DNA of 64,000 nt from assembly GCF_003073045.1 (NCBI RefSeq), contig NC_037597.1, positions 3,348,190 through 3,412,189 of the forward strand. Reading direction: 5' to 3'. Origin of the DNA: Pomacea canaliculata. Taxonomy: Eukaryota; Mollusca; Gastropoda; Architaenioglossa; Ampullariidae. The position numbers were made by a program, and so were the translations under genes. Under the pieces are notes generated by a model that did not search any database, had not been told where the DNA came from, and saw only the letters and a list, made by a program, of their open reading frames with translations. Positions 1 to 11,300 of the stretch are shown here, in pieces. Every line of letters starts with the position of its first letter. The stretch's first letter is position 1.

Positions 1-358
1 CACTTTGACACGTTTTCTAGTGTGGTCGAGTAATTAATGCTTCCAATTACTGTAGTTTCTTACCAGTTTAGAAAGGGAAGTTTTGCAACTGTTAAGTTTG
101 TAATTTGAGTACAAAGACTCTAAAACCATGGACGATAGTAGTAGAAAAAGTTGGGTAGTTTAGAAAAGGATTAAGGTAGAAAAATGTTCAAGGTAAAGCA
201 GCAGATGCGATGTAAAACATATCTGTTCAGTGTGTAGTGGTGCAGTCTTTGATGGAAGTACTGATTAGTGGTTAAAACACTCAAAAAGTATTGTTTACGT
301 TCCGCATATTTGCTGGATGAGCACTTAAAACAATGGAATTATATAATTTAAATTATCC

Positions 359-1041
359 TTAAAATGATACAACGAACTGTTCCTTTTCGAAATACTTGCC
401 TTCTTGGTTTGAAATGGAAGTAACTGTGTAGGCTTGCTGGGTAGCAGACGTTGTACTTAAAGCTCTACTACGTCCTGCCTTACCTGATCGCCTTTCTCGG
501 TGCACATTCTCTGGCTGAAAAATAAACAGCCAATTATAAACAAGACTATTTGGATAAAAGTGTGACAGTATCCCGCTACAGTCTTGTTCTCATATATTAT
601 TTCTAATAATAATGACGAGGAAGGTGATAATGATAATGATTGATTTGCATAGCGCATCTTCCTCGCTTGAAAGGTCTTGGGGTAATAATTTTTCATAATG
701 CCTGGGTAAAGGTCAGTGCAAAAAAACATTTCCCTAGTCTGGTTGTATACCTTTCTTTACTCCTACCCTCGATACCGGATATGGACCAGCTGCAGATTAA
801 ATCATATTCTCTCTTTTCATTGACAAAACTGTTCGTGGTTTTGCAACACTTTTGGTATTGTAATAGTTTTTTTTAGAATTTTTCAAGAAATGAAATATAA
901 ATAATAAAAAGTATACCCTACGATATTTTAAGAATAAAAGTGTAGGCGACGAGAGACATAATGAACCTTGCGAACAACAAAACCGTCGGCGAGAGCGACA
1001 GCGGCGAGCACCACCACCAAGATCTGTCTGAGTGTCGCCAT
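359..1041 (-). CDS. Putative small secreted peptide, TATA-driven (tentative)
   Basis: An ATG at 1041-1039 opens a frame that starts with a clear signal peptide (MATLRQILVVVLAAVALA, then DGFVVRK). It lies about 50 nt downstream of a TATAAAGG box. Read without splicing it stops after 37 codons, leaving a mature basic peptide of about 19 residues (Arg, Lys and His rich). Alternatively, a weak donor after the Arg-Lys codons (GTTCAT, about 967) could join to a good acceptor at 515-516. The next exon, 514-359, is open in the matching phase for 51 codons, begins PENVHRERRSGK and ends at TAA 361-359, giving about 76 residues. The RERRS stretch resembles a dibasic or furin processing site. No family is recognised. 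The signal peptide and promoter are seen directly; the second exon and the function are inference. Confidence 0.35.
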
Positions 1042-1087
1042 GTTGAAGGTAGTCCTGGTGCAGATGTCAGGAATGAAGGACTGGCGA

Positions 1088-1095
1088 CCTTTATA
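1088..1095 (-). promoter_or_regulatory. TATA box (TATAAAGG) of the putative secreted-peptide gene
   Basis: TATAAAGG reads on the minus strand from 1095 to 1088. A start site about 30 nt downstream, near 1060, would leave a 5' UTR of about 20 nt before the ATG at 1041. Confidence 0.45.
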
Positions 1096-1299
1096 CCACC
1101 GAAACACATCGTCGTGTGCTGCACCTGGTGGTTCATGTGGCACAGGTGAGGCTGAAACACCTTCACTGTTGTAACATTTATCGTCTTGAGCTGCATAGAA
1201 GTTCCATGCGCGAAACCCTGTGCACAGTTTCCAACCCTCTCCCACCTACATGTCACTTCCCTTACCTTTCATCACCTGCACTGAAGGTACACGCTAAAT

Positions 1300-2065
1300 A
1301 AAATGTCTCACTAACGACGTGTGGTAAATCCTCAGTACATTTAGCTGCAGGTGCTTCAGACGAATGATTATGGACAGTGTCGTACGAGACAATCCCCGCA
1401 CTTCCGGATTGCTGTATATTCTCTAGATATCAGAAATTAGTTGTGAAAAGAAGTCTCTTCTGTGTACTTCCATTAAGTAATGCAACCTCAGACTGACATC
1501 GGCTATGAAACAGTATTTATTCAGAGATATGTATGACTGTAATTAGTAATGTCGTATTCTGCATATTCAAGTGTTGTATCCCCTTTTTATGCGTATTCTT
1601 TATCTTTCAAAGTTCTTCAAAAGCAGTGTAAACCGTGATATTAAAAGATTCAAAACACAGTCATGGTAAAACAACTGACATGACCATTTTATCAGTTGAC
1701 CTGAGGTTGTCATGGTCTGTTATTGCCATGACAAATTTTGCCAACGATTTTTCCTTGCCGCAATTTTAGACAGGTCCCAGGAAATTCAAGACATCTTTCA
1801 AGGAACTGCCTCAGAGATACAAGTTCTTGTCCTTAGGAAATATACAGAATAGTTCTTAATGTGAGCATACTGTGCAGCTGTGCATTTTTACGCAGGAACT
1901 AAATGTCAGCAGTCCTGCGAGTTTCATATACGAAGACATACAGCTATCAGCAATCAGTTTCTCATTGACTTGGTTTACTAAATGTGTCTCTTTACCTCAT
2001 AAAAACTCTTGGTGTGTGTGGTGTGTGTGTTTCGGTTTAAGCGTGTTGGGAAGAGCGTTATATAA
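1300..2065. other. Intergenic: duplicate copy A and a short hairpin
   Basis: No coding exon is supported here. The interval contains duplicate copy A and, at 1707-1734, a perfect 9-bp stem (ttgtcatgg / ccatgacaa) with a 10-nt loop. The open frame over 1872-2276 on the plus strand overlaps the carrier's terminal exon in antisense and looks like a shadow. Confidence 0.5.
1316..1530. repeat. Diverged local duplicate, copy A (partner at 3402-3590)
   Basis: This segment and 3402-3590 share long stretches in the same orientation, for example tacatttagctgcag, gatatcagaaa and gtgaaaagaa, and a common end around atgaaaca. Identity judged by eye is roughly 75-80 percent. Copy B sits just upstream of exon 3 in intron 2 of the mitochondrial carrier gene; copy A sits upstream of the small peptide gene. 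It may be a local duplication or two copies of an unnamed interspersed repeat. No terminal inverted repeat was seen. Confidence 0.7.
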
Positions 2066-2075
2066 AAAGGCTGTT

Positions 2076-2081
2076 TTTATT
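2076..2081 (-). terminator. Polyadenylation signal AATAAA of the SLC25 carrier gene
   Basis: AATAAA on the minus strand, about 85 nt after the stop codon at 2169-2167. It is the first canonical signal downstream. Confidence 0.6.
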
Positions 2082-2166
2082 GTTATGACTTTTCATAGTA
2101 CACTAACTACAAACTTTCCCAGGAAATTCACAGGAGGTATGAGAACTAAAACTGTCTGTTCATGTG

Positions 2167-5100
2167 CTAAGCGTCTCCTGGCAGGCAGACGCCACCATCC
2201 TCTGTTTTCCGATTCAGATATTTTAGTGTCTCGGCGTAAAAGAGTAAAATCATGGCGTTGGTTGGAAACGCCCTGAGACACGTGACCACTGAGCCTCGGT
2301 ATAGAACGAAGAAGCCTTCCCTCCTGACGGCCTGCACCAGGCAGTCCACCATCCCGCGGTATCTTCTGGTCATGTCTGCCTGCAGCCGACTCTTGACCAC
2401 GTCAAAGGGCATGATACTCAGCCAGGCAACACATCCAGCCAGACCGCCACCCACCACATTGGCCACCACCCCGTGGGAGCAGATCCCAGCCTGTGTCTTG
2501 AGAAAGGCGTAGATAACTTCGTAACAGACGAGGTACAGCCCATAAGAAAAAACGTCCCTGCCTGCCATGGCCGACAGTCCCCTGTACAATCCCGCCACGC
2601 CCTTCTTGCTCCAAATTTCTCGCAAACATTCGGTGGGTCCGTGGAAATAGTCGCACGATCGAGGGTGAGAACGTTCGAGACCTGTAAGTAAGCAGGTACC
2701 CGTAAGTATTTCGCCAGACACTGATCAGTATTTCAGATGCTACTAAACTCAGTTCCGAAGACGTTTGTAAATCTTTTAGCATCGCGCTGACACGTCTTTC
2801 TAAATAGCTAAGAAATAATAAACACATTGCATAAAGAGAAAACATACCTTTATGAGGGATCTGGGCTTGAAGGACACATTTGACGACGTCCACGGGACAG
2901 GCAACGAGGAGCTGCGCAGCGCCCCCTGCACACCCGGCCCAGAACACGTCACCAAGCGTTCGGGTCGCGGTCTGGCGCCAGGAGTCGGAGACAACCGCCA
3001 TACACACCGAAGACAATAGCGTTTGTAACTCCACTTGTGACCAGCGGATACGACAGACCTCGGTAAAAGCCTCTGATCTGAAAACAATGTGTTTAGGAGA
3101 GAGAAATAAATAATTTTCAGCCCTGAGGGCTTCTGGGAAACATAAAGCAGACGAGTACGGATATATTGTTGTCGAGTTTAGATGGATGGGTGGGTAGATA
3201 AACAATTTAAACAAACACACACACACAGTTTGCAGAAATAGTAAAAGTATAAAATGGCATGAATAATAAAAGTACAAAATGGTATAAATGGAATAAACTT
3301 ACTATACCGTGATGACGCACACTGCTCACAGCATCCCAGATTCCCTTGTAACGTGCTCCTGCTTCTTGTGTTTGTAGTTGAACCTGTGTCACAAGACTGA
3401 CACTTAAAGTGGTAATACATTTAGCTGCAGATGTTTCAGAAGAATTATTGTCTAGGAGACACGCCCCATACTTCCGTATTGCTATGTAGACAACACTCTG
3501 GATATCAGAAACCGGTAGTGAAAAGAAATCTCTTCTGTGTATTTTCACTAGGTATAGTTGCCTCAAAACTGACATCAACCATGAAACAAGATTTAACTCT
3601 CTTTTTGAAGCAGAAAACTAAATAAAAATTTTAGCAATTTTTTAATATCCCCTCGTTGTGGTAAATACAGGTTACTGCATTTAGCAGTTTTATCCCGTCA
3701 CAATGACAACATAGCTGTGATTATTGATAGTGATTTGAGTTTCATTCTAAAAATATAGATATAAATGTCCTTGAGGCCAAATTTAACGAGATTGTATCTT
3801 CTGCATGTTTGCACCAAAAGCTCAGTATATTCAGAGGTATCTTTAAATCTCTGAAGATTTTTATCCTTCTGTCTGCAAATATCCGGTATATTGAATTAAT
3901 TTCCTTGTAAAGGTAATGTGCTTTTAAACTGACTTCATTGTGGAAATCATCTTTCGCAGTTCATTACAGTGATCTCACAAATGAGTCAATAAAGAAAGTT
4001 TTTTTTACCTTTGTCGTGTCGAAAGGATGCCCCGCCACTATTCCAGCGCAACCTGGGACATAATGTAGATAACAATATAAGCTTCATCTTGCTAAAATTG
4101 TTTTTGTCTACAAATCTTACCTAAAATGGTAGACAGACGAATAGTTTTATCAAAAAGAAGATATCCTTAACATTACCATTTCATTCCCTCATTGTATAAG
4201 CACTTTTTGCACCGTGCTGTCATATGATAATTTCTATTTTATTAATATTATTCTATAAGCACTGTTTTCACCGATCACTGTAATCTTTCCAGAAAGAAAA
4301 GAATCTGGCATCCAAATGCGAATTCACTGCCCCTACAGCCACTAGGGTATGACATCTCCAAAGTACTTTGTTTCAGTGAATTAAAATACCATAAATTTAA
4401 GCATTTCTGTTTTGTGGTTTACAGGTTTTACATTGTATTTTTCCCTAGTAGAATCTTCTTGTTCTTTCAGTTATGTGAATTTTTATAATGAACAGCCTTA
4501 TTTAGAATAATTAGAATATTGTCTCCGAGTATCTTCTTCAGTATCACCTCGAAGCTATCAAGTCATTTGTAATACCGATCCTGTTTTAGACATTCGACAT
4601 TCGAGAACAAGGGCCTGAGGATGCTCCCCATCTCCACCCCCAATGACTGGTACCAGTCAAGGGACGAATGACTGACTGACATGATGTATAGTGTACAATA
4701 CACACTGTTGCTGTATCTATAGCCCTGCCGTTAACACCATGGACTGCTTCAAAAATGTCTTTGCTAATTTGTGATTTATCACAATAGTTTTCGTCATATC
4801 TTACTGATGCAAAACAATTTCTCTAACTTCCGTTCTGAACCTCCATCCCCTCTTGTTTGAAGTTCTTTAGAGCTTTGTGTTAGGTTCTCTTTTTTTTCAT
4901 CCCTAAGTACAGCTTCTGTCTGGACTGGCGTAGGAAGATGCTCGGCTTTTGTGGGGGGTGATGGATGGCAAACTTCATGCTGACATTCTTGCCTCCTAAG
5001 AATATTTTCTTGAGGGGCTGCTGCTTCCCCTTGCTCCCCGTCTTGTTCCTAAGCCACTGCTTTGATGTAGTTGGATGACACTATCTTATGAGCTGATATT

Positions 5101-5850
5101 GCTTATGACTGGCAGCCTTATCATGCCCAATATCTCATATCTCATTGTAAAGTTTCATCTGTTTCTATCCCCTCACGAGCAGAGTATAAACTATGTTTCT
5201 GTGTCAAAAATAATTCCTTACTTTGGACTTTAGAGATATTTTCTCTGTAAACTCAGGGCCAGATCTCTCTCTCTCTCTTATCGTGGCCTCGTAATATGGA
5301 ACAAACCTTATCGACATTGTCTCATCTGTACTTGCGTAATGGCTGTTAACCTTTGATTGAAGGAAAGTTCTGGGTCGGTGGGCTACCTTTTTGGTGGGAC
5401 ATGAGTTTATTTTCATTTGGTTTAGTTTTTTATGTATATTGCGTTAGAATACGTGATATTTGCGTTCATATCTCTACCTAGTTGGAGTTGTATAAAATTC
5501 TTATAATCTATTTAATTTCCTAATTAATACCCCGTTATTATAATTATCGTTATTAGTAATCATGCATAAGGTTTGACATCCAAACCGATTATTGATTTTT
5601 AGTATCGTCGTCGTCATCGTTGTTGTTGTTATTGAACCAATATACTGTTTCTGTTGCAGGGAAAAATGTGAGCCTTTAAAAAAAAAAGCTCGTCAGGGCA
5701 GCTAGACAATTTATCCCACACAAAATCTTCTCCTCCCCCCCCCCCCCAAAAAAAAAAAATTTTAATCACTATTTTCGCACATAAGAGTCAAGATATGTAA
5801 AAGAGAGAATCGACATCACCTCCAATGGCGCCTGCCAGGAAATCATTCAT
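2167..5850 (-). CDS. Mitochondrial carrier, SLC25A45/47/48-like (five exons, one frame disruption)
   Basis: Coding exons run 5850-5820, 4052-4009, 3383-3303, 3077-2848 and 2681-2167, with GT-AG borders, for about 299 residues (usual SLC25 length). Translation starts MNDFLAGAIGG. All three carrier repeats are present, each with a PX[D/E]XX[K/R] signature: HPFDTTK, CPVDVVK and MPFDVVK. The last exon ends in FPTNAMILLFYAETLKYL. SLC25 proteins are six-helix inner-membrane transporters. The C-terminal half resembles the SLC25A45/47/48 group, whose transport of amino-acid or carnitine-like solutes is known only in part, so the substrate is left open. Exon 4 is 230 nt, one base more than phase allows. 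Its first part reads IRGFYRGLSYPL and FGVYGGCLRLLAP, while its last part (LGDVFWAGCAGGAAQLL) lies in another frame. This is either a base error or a real break that would make it a pseudogene. The short first exon depends on phase and fit to the family N-terminus. Confidence 0.92.
3402..3590. repeat. Diverged local duplicate, copy B (partner at 1316-1530)
   Basis: Same-orientation partner of 1316-1530. It lies in intron 2 of the carrier gene, ending about 20 bp from the exon 3 acceptor at 3384-3385. The open frame that runs through it on the minus strand does not resemble carrier protein and is not proposed as coding. Confidence 0.7.
5730..5759. repeat. Poly(C)-poly(A) tract
   Basis: A run of C followed directly by a run of A, upstream of nothing recognisable. 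It lies in intron 1 of the carrier gene, about 60 bp from exon 1. Low-complexity sequence. Confidence 0.8.
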
Positions 5851-6174
5851 CCAACTTGTCGAAGAATGCGCTTCCATTACAAAAATATTTGCCTTGGGGT
5901 GAGGAAAAAGAACATTTTTTACAGTTTAAATACCAGTGATTAAGATTTTTTTATTTACAGCATTTATCTAGATGGTCACGTGTATTTTACCTGTGTGGGG
6001 GTTTTTTTAGATTAGAAATCTCAGGGGTCAAGTGCCTTCGGAGACAAAGGTTTGCGCAAGAATTAATTATTTCGTATCACTAAGTTAAACTATAAAACAA
6101 ATGATAGCAACCTATTAAGATAACGTGCTTCAATTTTTTTTAAAAAAGCTATAAGAATATTGTTTTATCTAAAC

Positions 6175-6612
6175 CAGTGATGCCCAACCTTTTTCGGCCT
6201 GCGGGCCATACACATTTCCGACATGCGTGTCACGGGCCGCTTAACCGCAAAAATACAAAAAGAGAAAAAAATAGAGCAGATACCATTTTTATTAGAAACA
6301 AGTTGTACTTACCATTAATTATGCAGTAATTAGTGGCATATTTGAAGTTGTTTACCCGAAGCCAACTTCTGAATGTCAGGCTGCATCGTTCGAGACACCA
6401 AGTCAGAGCACTGAATCGAAATGTTCGTCCATCGAAAAAAAAGATTGAGAGACGCCCCTACGTAGTGATAAATACTTCTTCTTCCCTTTTTTTCGTTTTT
6501 TTAGTTTTGGTTTTTTTTTTCATTATTATTACTAACATGCCGATTTCCTGCACTGTGGGCAGAAGTTTCGCGGGCCGTATATGGCCCGCGGGCCGTAGGT
6601 TGGGCATCCCTG
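6175..6612. mobile_element. hAT-type MITE with 8-bp target-site duplication
   Basis: The left end reads CAGTGATGCCCAACC and the reverse complement of the right end reads CAGGGATGCCCAACC, so the terminal inverted repeats match closely and begin with the hAT-style CAG. Both ends are flanked by the same 8 bp, ATCTAAAC (6167-6174 and 6613-6620), the duplication length expected for hAT transposases. GC-rich subterminal ggcctgcgggcc motifs flank an AT-rich core. At 438 bp with no transposase it is non-autonomous. The 98-codon frame inside it is not a gene. Confidence 0.92.
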
Positions 6613-6620
6613 ATCTAAAC

Positions 6621-8290
6621 AATTACTAACATATAAAACCTTTTGTATAGACACAAGTTTTACATTAGGGAATGATAAATATAAGATAAGGAATCAACTT
6701 TCAAAATGAAGATAAAGATACTAATATAGTCAAAAACTAAATCTGTGTCTGATCACACACATATATATATTCCCTTGAACTCTCTCCCTCGTTGGTACCC
6801 TAACTGCTCCACCCGATGATCCACTGCAGCTGGTGCTGGCTGTGCAGACACTTCAGACTGACGAGTACGATGTTGCAACTCCTGTAATCCTCTCTGTTCT
6901 CGTCCTACTTTGTCCCCAAATGATTCCTGAAATTCTTACTAGTGAATACACAGTTTCAACGCACGTCTACTCTTTTTTGCAACAGAAAGACTTTTCTTTC
7001 AATAACAAAATTTCCGACCAAATGTTAAGATTCCACCTCATTCTTTCACCCACCGTTATAATACTACTACCAATAATAATAATAAAGAAAAATACATATC
7101 CAATACCTTGTCTAGATCAAGGTTGTTAGTAACACTAATAATTAGTATCATATAGCGGTTATACCTCAACTGATATTATATGAATAATTCAACAGTTGAG
7201 TAAGTTTCTTTTAATTTGCTGATGTATTTATGATCAAGTCAATATTTATAGTCAAAGCCCCATTTATGCAGTGATTGAGTAAGAAGCTCAGAACTTTAAA
7301 AAGTTAATGTTTGTGTGTCCATACCTGCACAGATGTTGATACATAATAAATAACTATACATGTCAATGAATATAATATGCACATATTATCGCGTAAATAC
7401 ATCAAATATTTCTATTGAATTGGTTGCACCGTACCTGTGCAAGATTTGAGGGGTTGTAGTCAAGGGATGTCTCCGCAATTAATATTCTGCCGCCATGACA
7501 GTCATGTTAGACAGCTGCATCCACATAACCTTGTGATCAAGTATGGCAGGATGTATTTTCACTGTAATAAAGGCGGTTGGGTGAACGTGAACATTCAACT
7601 TCGCCATTTATCTTTTTTCGGCAAAAACCAGAAGAGGTTAACAACAAAAGTCAGAACATTGTGGGAGTGAAAGCCATTAAAAAAACTTTTAAAGCTGAAT
7701 TCTTTCAGTCGCAATGCAAAGCTCGGGGTTTAGTCATGTTAGAAATGGGGCTCTGCTGATAACGAATGCACTTTAGACCTTCCGATCTGACCTTCCTTCA
7801 GAAACAAAAAGGTCATCGTAACCTCACTTTGCCGTCCTGTTCACGTGCTGCTTCTCAGGTTCGTTACATACAAATCTGGTGCTCCTTGTATTTGCAAATA
7901 TCGTTTGCGGTGACTAGTTAACTTGAAAGTTAATTTTTTAAAGAATTTTTTTCCTTTTTTATCACAGTACACAAATGCACTTTGTCCATAAAGTCTCAAT
8001 TGCCGAAGCTCACCTTTCAGGTGCACCACGGCTGTTTCTTCCCCGTCACAAGCTTCTTCTTTTGTCCGAATTCTTTCTCTTGTTTCACTCTATTTCAATA
8101 TTTAACTTGTACCGGGACTTTGATCAATCTGGTAAAAGAAAAATTCTTACAAAAGCAAAAATCGATATATGATGTCAAACAGATCCAGTTTCCATGTCTG
8201 TTCAGTGTTTGTCCACCTGAGTAAATGAATCCCGAGCTGGATGAAAGTGAGAACCAGTCGCATCAGACGGCGAAACAGGTCACAGCGGAC
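6621..8290. other. Intergenic between the hAT MITE and the CUB gene
   Basis: AT-rich, with no exon, RNA gene or repeat structure that I can support. Short open frames here (for example 7437-7670) have no recognisable protein signature. Confidence 0.5.
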
Positions 8291-8295
8291 CGGAG

Positions 8296-8303
8296 TATAT
8301 AAT
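8296..8303 (+). promoter_or_regulatory. TATA box (TATATAAT) of the multi-CUB gene
   Basis: TATATAAT lies about 50 nt upstream of the signal-peptide ATG at 8352, so transcription would start near 8325 with a short leader and no 5' non-coding exon. The ATG context ccaccATGc fits a good eukaryotic start. Confidence 0.65.
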
Positions 8304-8351
8304 GAGTACACCTGTGACCATCCTGTCTGGGGGTACACTAGTTCGTCCACC

Positions 8352-11300
8352 ATGCCTGCTCCAACGGGATTGCACGCAGCTCTGGGGATCTTGGCCATCC
8401 TGGTGTCTGTGGACGCAATTCCCATGGTTTGTATGAGAGACACCTTAGAAAAACCTTGAACCAAACTGGAATTGTTTTGCTTCAATATTCGAATCACTCG
8501 GAATATGTTTTGTCACAGCTTTTTTGCCTAAGTTTCCACCAAGGTAAATGAGTGAAAAGAACCTTTGTGGAGCATAGCTATACAGGCTTTGCTCATGTAT
8601 GCTATAGAGAATGTGTGTGCTTTCCGCAAGCACAGAATTAGCAGTTTTGCTGAAAATTCAGAATCTTCGCATTTTAACCTCTTTTGCATTTAAAATATTA
8701 CTTTAACGGATAAATACATTGCCATTTCATAAATATCATAATTGTTTTGATATTAAGTTCATTTACTCATTTCGGAAAACTTGTTTTCTATTTCAGATGA
8801 TTTAATATTAAAACTATAAATTGGCCGAAAGCAACCCATTATAATGTTAAACAATGTTTAACATTTAAATTACACAATTACAAACAAAGTTAAATTTATA
8901 ATTTAAAACTGACTCTATATCTGTTGATGTAAGAAAGATTCGATCAGCTTTCAGACACACTTTTTGCAGTACACGTGGTTCAAATCTCCCGCCTGGAACC
9001 TTAATTTCGAAGCGAGAGTAAGTCGTTTCCTCAGTGCAAATGGAGAACTCAAGGAAAATGGTCTTGTTTTCGTAGTCACAGTGCGATGCCCAGACCCCGA
9101 TGATATTACTTTTATGTTTCTTGACCCCCGGGGCATCTCTTGGCCACCGTTTTATGCCGACGGAGACAAACTACACTGTGGGGTCTAGAAACCGTTTTAT
9201 AACTTGGGGAATAAGACGAGTATCCTTGAGTTCCCCAAGTAGCCCCAGGGCCTCGACTTACCTTGGTATTATAACTATGGCCCCAGTTCATGGTGCTGTT
9301 GGTTGTTTTGTGTCACATTACTATTCTTCTGGTCGTCGTTTTCCAGGAAGGCGCAAAATCACGATTAAAGAGAGACACGGGTAAGACGTTAACACTTTTC
9401 ATCACCTAAATATACTTTCGTGAGTTTCTAGGAATTTCGTGCTCATTTTTCTAAAATTCAAGGACTATATTTATGCTACATAGATAGGTTGTAGATAATA
9501 AAATGAGAAATTTTGTGACTATCAACCTCAAATTCCTACCAGAAATAAGACGCCATGCATGATTTTTTTTTTTTTTTTTTTTTTGTAGACGTTATTCACA
9601 TTAGTGAAAAGGAGGGAAGGTTTGTCAGTCCCGGGTACCCGACTGGCTACCCAAGTGAGGCTGATCTGCAGTATGTTTTCGATACTACTCTCAAGATACC
9701 TTACCGCATCACACTGAACTACAGCATCGACATTGAGTTTGTAGCGGGCTGCGCCTTCGACCAGCTGGTGTTCAGATACCAACCCGCCAACCAACCTGTC
9801 AATCTTACAACTTTATGTGGAGAAAAATCTGGGACTTACACCGGTATGTGCCCGTATGGGAGAGAGAATTTGGGTATTTGTGCTCATAATTGTCTCATTT
9901 TTATCAACTTGGTTTTGAGTGTTGATATCTTCTTTATAATTTCGAGCTCATCGGCAAATTTTTTTTCTTGATCTGACTGATGGTTGAAGTCGCAAAAAAA
10001 TGTTAGCAGAGGTTCCAGACATATTTTGTGTTGGTATCTGAGTTATTTTAACTAAAGTCGTAACTATATTCTCTTAATTCCTTAACGTTAAAAATATAGT
10101 TATTTTATACCAAGATGGTCATAAGTCTTAAATTCCTGAGCATTATTTCTCCTGTTAACAGGTAAGAGTGTTATTTCAGTGGAAATAAGCTTTGCCTCTC
10201 ACCTCCCTCTAATTTTCTTAGCCGTGAAACCGACACGAGGCATGATGGCTGCCAAGACCTGCGCAGTGGTGACGACCGTCGTTCAAAAGAGACAAGTTTT
10301 GAGACGATAGCCGAGTTTGGTGATTTCCTAGTAACAATACCAAGCATTTTCACTCACGATTTATTTTCTTCACCTGACCGCTGTTTGTGTGCTCTGCTGT
10401 GCAGTCGTGATTCAAGATGGCGACACTTTTTCCGCTTATTTCAAGTCGGACGCCTCGGTACAGAAGAAGGGCTTTGCAATCAGCTTCAAGATGGAAGAAG
10501 GTGCGATTGTTGTAGGTGCTTGTGTCTATGAAGTATGCCAAGAGAACTGCAGTAGGTCTAATGAAGTCTAATTCAAAACACTGCAAGTGCTAACCTTCGC
10601 AACAGCAACTATTACTACTACTCTTTATAAACAGCGCAAACATAAACTATAGGGAAAAGAAACATTTTGTTGAGTGTGACCTTTAGAAATCTGCAGAATA
10701 ATAATGAGTGAAAGTGTGTGTGTGTGTGTGTGACAGCGTTTCGAAAAATATTTTGGACACTTTCTTGATATTGTTTTTGGGGAAAAGGGCTACGGTCTGT
10801 CTGAAACTCATAAGTAGCATGTCGTTGATGTATGCACTTCCTCTTGACTCTATGACTGTGGACAACACTAGTAGTCTGGCGACTTTCGTGACCATTAGCA
10901 AAACACTGAACGCGCACTATAAGGGAAAAGAAGTGAACCATTGTGGAAACAGATACCACAAATCTGTTGAATCTAGAGCGTGTCTTGTTTATATGCTTAT
11001 TTGATGTGACACATTGTGTTGTCTTGGTGACTGACTTTAAATCTTAATTATGAGACAGAGCCGAAGACTTGTCGTGACAGCCCACCCACAAAGTGGCGAT
11101 CACGTGACGACATTGGCTCATGTTGACAACTAAACGACTGAAAAAAAAATCCCCAAAAACTTCCCGTCAAAACGATTTGTTGTGTTGTATCTTTCTCTGG
11201 CTTATCATATAATATGTAAAGCGGAAGCTTTTTGCTACGGAACAAATCAGAACCGATCCGATGGACCTTATGTCCAATGTCATGTGCGCAAAACCGGTTA

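Noticed and set aside
2402-3277. 291-codon minus-strand open frame
   Set aside because: It covers an intron and reads the carrier's terminal exon in a wrong frame; only its middle part matches exon 4. The spliced carrier model explains it.
4100-4150. Alternative first exon for the carrier ending at gtaagatttg
   Set aside because: The donor is good and phase fits, but the translation (TIRLSTIL) does not resemble a carrier N-terminus and no in-frame ATG precedes it; 5850-5820 (MNDFLAGAIGG) fits the family.
6333-6629. 98-codon frame
   Set aside because: It lies almost wholly inside the hAT MITE and encodes nothing like a transposase.
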